From Chloroflexota bacterium (GTDB lineage: Bacteria > Chloroflexota > Anaerolineae > Anaerolineales > Villigracilaceae), in contig JACRBH010000268.1 of the NCBI GenBank assembly GCA_016234535.1, positions 1-51,772 on the forward strand: DNA of 51,772 bases, written 5' to 3'. The notes beneath the pieces were generated by a model. That model did not search any database, was not told where the DNA came from, and worked only from the letters and a program-made list of their open reading frames with translations. This document shows, piece by piece, positions 50,365-51,772 of this stretch. How positions within the stretch are numbered: the stretch's first letter is position 1; the number at the start of each line of letters is the position of its first letter. The translations under genes and the position numbers were made by a program.

Positions 50365-51630
50365 ATGGCGGAAAAAATCCAAATTGAAGAAAAAGCTGTT
50401 GGTTTAAAGGAACTACTCAAAATCCAGGATTATCGTTTATTGTGGTTTGGGCAGATCATCTCAGACATGGGCGACAGCATGACAAATCTGGCACTATTGC
50501 TGTTGGCCAATCATTTGACTGGGTCAACCGCCGCCTTGGCAACCATGGCGATCCTGCTTGCGCTTCCAAGCCTGACTGTTGGCTTGTTTGCCGGCGTCAT
50601 CGTAGATCGCGCCGACAGGAAGCGGGTTATGATCATTTCCGATATCCTGCGAGCCATCTTTGTGATTGGGTTTATTCTGGTGGATAACCAGCAAAAAATC
50701 TGGATTCTTTACTCCATCGGCTTCATCCAAGCCGCGATCGCCACATTCTTTAACCCCGCCCGCGGAGCTTTAATCCCCAATATAGTACCAAAGGAAGTAC
50801 TGCTCTCTGCCAATTCAATTTCACAAACCAGTCGTATTATCTTCGGTTTGATCGGCACAGGGTTGGCTGGGTTCATGATCGGGCAATTCGACCTATATTG
50901 GCCCCTCTTTATTGTTGACTCGCTGACATTCCTGGTCTCTGCCTTGCTTATCTTGAAAATTCAGCATGCCCAACGCCCTGGTTTGGAAATAGAGCCGATC
51001 AGCTTCAAGAGAATCTTCAGCGAACTTGGGAAAGGGCTGAAACTTACCTTTTCCAATCGCATTCTGACTGGGGCAATTATCGCCTTTGCCGTCACCATGC
51101 TGGGACTTGGCGCGGTTAATATCCTTCTAATTCCATTGCTGGTTGACGATCTGATGGTCACCGAAACATGGTTCGCCGCTGTTGAATTTTCCCAAACTGC
51201 TGGGATGATTCTGGCAGGTGCTCTGGTCGCGGCTTTGGCTGCCCGTTTGAAACCTACTAATATCTTGGCTGCTGGGCTTATCCTGCTTGGCATTGACGTG
51301 GCTTTCATGTCATTATCCTCGAATATCTGGCATATCATGATCATCCTTTTCTTCGCCGGATTGTTCGTTACTCCCATTCAGGCTTCCGGTTCCACCATCA
51401 TCCAGATTGCTGTCCCTGATAATGTACGTGGACGTACTGGCTCTGCCAATAACGCACTTATTACAACAGCTCAACTCGTTTCCATGGGATTAGCCGGCGT
51501 GTTAGCAGACATGCTTGGTGCGCGTGCCGTTTTTGTTCTAGGTGGCGCGCTGATAGCCTTGGCTGGCCTTGCCGCCATATTAATCTTCCGCGGCGCAAAT
51601 ATCACCATTCTCCAGGAAAATAAGGAATGA
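50365..51630 (+). CDS. MFS exporter (MefA/DHA3-like)
   Basis: ATG 50365 follows TGAGGAAATCGCC and gives 421 residues with twelve membrane helices. The N-terminus FKELLKIQDYRLLWFGQIIS-like segment (actual LKELLKIQDYRLLWFGQIIS) and the loop FAGVIVDRADRKRVMIISDI, with the MFS motif A, are typical of macrolide-efflux MefA/DHA3 transporters. So is FFNPARGALIPNIVPKEVLL. It would use proton motive force to export a drug or metabolite. It is co-transcribed with the upstream regulator. Confidence 0.9.
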   Translation: MAEKIQIEEKAVGLKELLKIQDYRLLWFGQIISDMGDSMTNLALLLLANHLTGSTAALATMAILLALPSLTVGLFAGVIVDRADRKRVMIISDILRAIFVIGFILVDNQQKIWILYSIGFIQAAIATFFNPARGALIPNIVPKEVLLSANSISQTSRIIFGLIGTGLAGFMIGQFDLYWPLFIVDSLTFLVSALLILKIQHAQRPGLEIEPISFKRIFSELGKGLKLTFSNRILTGAIIAFAVTMLGLGAVNILLIPLLVDDLMVTETWFAAVEFSQTAGMILAGALVAALAARLKPTNILAAGLILLGIDVAFMSLSSNIWHIMIILFFAGLFVTPIQASGSTIIQIAVPDNVRGRTGSANNALITTAQLVSMGLAGVLADMLGARAVFVLGGALIALAGLAAILIFRGANITILQENKE

Positions 51631-51639
51631 CACCGAGTT

Positions 51640-51771
51640 TTTTTTCAGGAATTCTCGAATTTGCGTCTCGCTTCTACGAACACCAGTAATGATCTCTACT
51701 TCATGTGGCGCCTGTTTGATTGTGGCTGGCGGATGTTCTCGAAAATGCGCCTCCAGCGAGACAATGTGTTG
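51640..51771 (-). pseudogene. IS630-type transposase N-terminal fragment
   Basis: The minus-strand frame entering from the right edge reads QHIVSLEAHFREHPPATIKQ, then EVEIITGVRRSETQIREFLKK. This matches the second half of the helix-turn-helix region of IS630-family transposases. After a run of eight A the similarity stops next to the MFS gene's end, where the family would continue with a basic segment and the DDE domain. It is a truncated or frameshifted remnant; its upstream part lies outside the window. Confidence 0.6.
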
Positions 51772-51772
51772 C

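Noticed and set aside
1..51772. UGA reassigned to an amino acid throughout the genome (alternative code)
   Set aside because: Several genes use UGA as a genuine stop in ATGA overlaps (1750-1753, 12101-12104, 13543-13546, 38667-38670), so selective recoding is the simpler reading.

Overview
The window looks like chromosomal DNA from an uncultured, probably anaerobic or facultative bacterium of the Chloroflexota (Anaerolineae-like). This is inferred from the gene repertoire: a MalT-type LuxR regulator, DUF4386, GT-C mannosyltransferases, fused phosphonate-type permeases and many short GC-rich palindromic repeats. No rRNA or tRNA gene and no CRISPR array was seen. UGA is a normal stop here, because several ATGA stop/start overlaps use it, yet it also interrupts several otherwise intact genes.

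Left part (1-14.2 kb). A left-truncated ISNCY-type transposase is followed by a VapBC-like toxin-antitoxin pair and a TPR protein. Next is a respiratory molybdoenzyme operon in the order Fe-S subunit, NrfD-type membrane subunit, Tat-exported catalytic subunit (the ttrBCA/srdBCA order), then tatA. A highly structured leader with an intrinsic terminator precedes an FmdE-family gene. A PhnD-like binding lipoprotein, a NarX-type histidine kinase and a NarL-type regulator overlap by ATGA and probably sense the electron acceptor.

Middle (14.2-36 kb). A large MalT-like regulator is probably read from a leaderless transcript. It is followed by DUF4386, an MDR oxidoreductase, methyltransferases, a GNAT, a CPBP protease, lipoprotein and membrane-protein genes, a frameshifted membrane-protein gene, a TetR regulator divergent from a membrane protein, and an acyltransferase. 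Decayed IS110 and IS66 pieces come next, then a glycosyltransferase block: DPM-like GT2, Nudix, DoxX, two GT-C proteins, a TIGR04282/DUF2064 transferase and a second GT2.

Right part (36-51.8 kb). A phnDCE-type ABC transporter with a double-length permease is bracketed by two 116-bp palindromic elements in the same orientation. Upstream on the same minus strand lies the most interesting locus: two radical SAM genes, a small Lrp-type RAM gene and an ArsM-like methyltransferase. The methyltransferase, the second radical SAM protein and a thioredoxin-like lipoprotein about 5 kb away each have an in-frame UGA at a plausible selenocysteine position. In each case a short hairpin follows with its loop 20-27 nt after the UGA, as in bacterial SECIS elements. 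They are read here as three candidate selenoprotein genes. The thioredoxin-like gene sits between a two-component system and a remnant of the methionine-sulfoxide reductase gene msrP, which appears to have been destroyed by nearby insertion sequences. The window ends with a secreted beta-propeller protein, an ArsR-type regulator with an MFS exporter, and an IS630 fragment.
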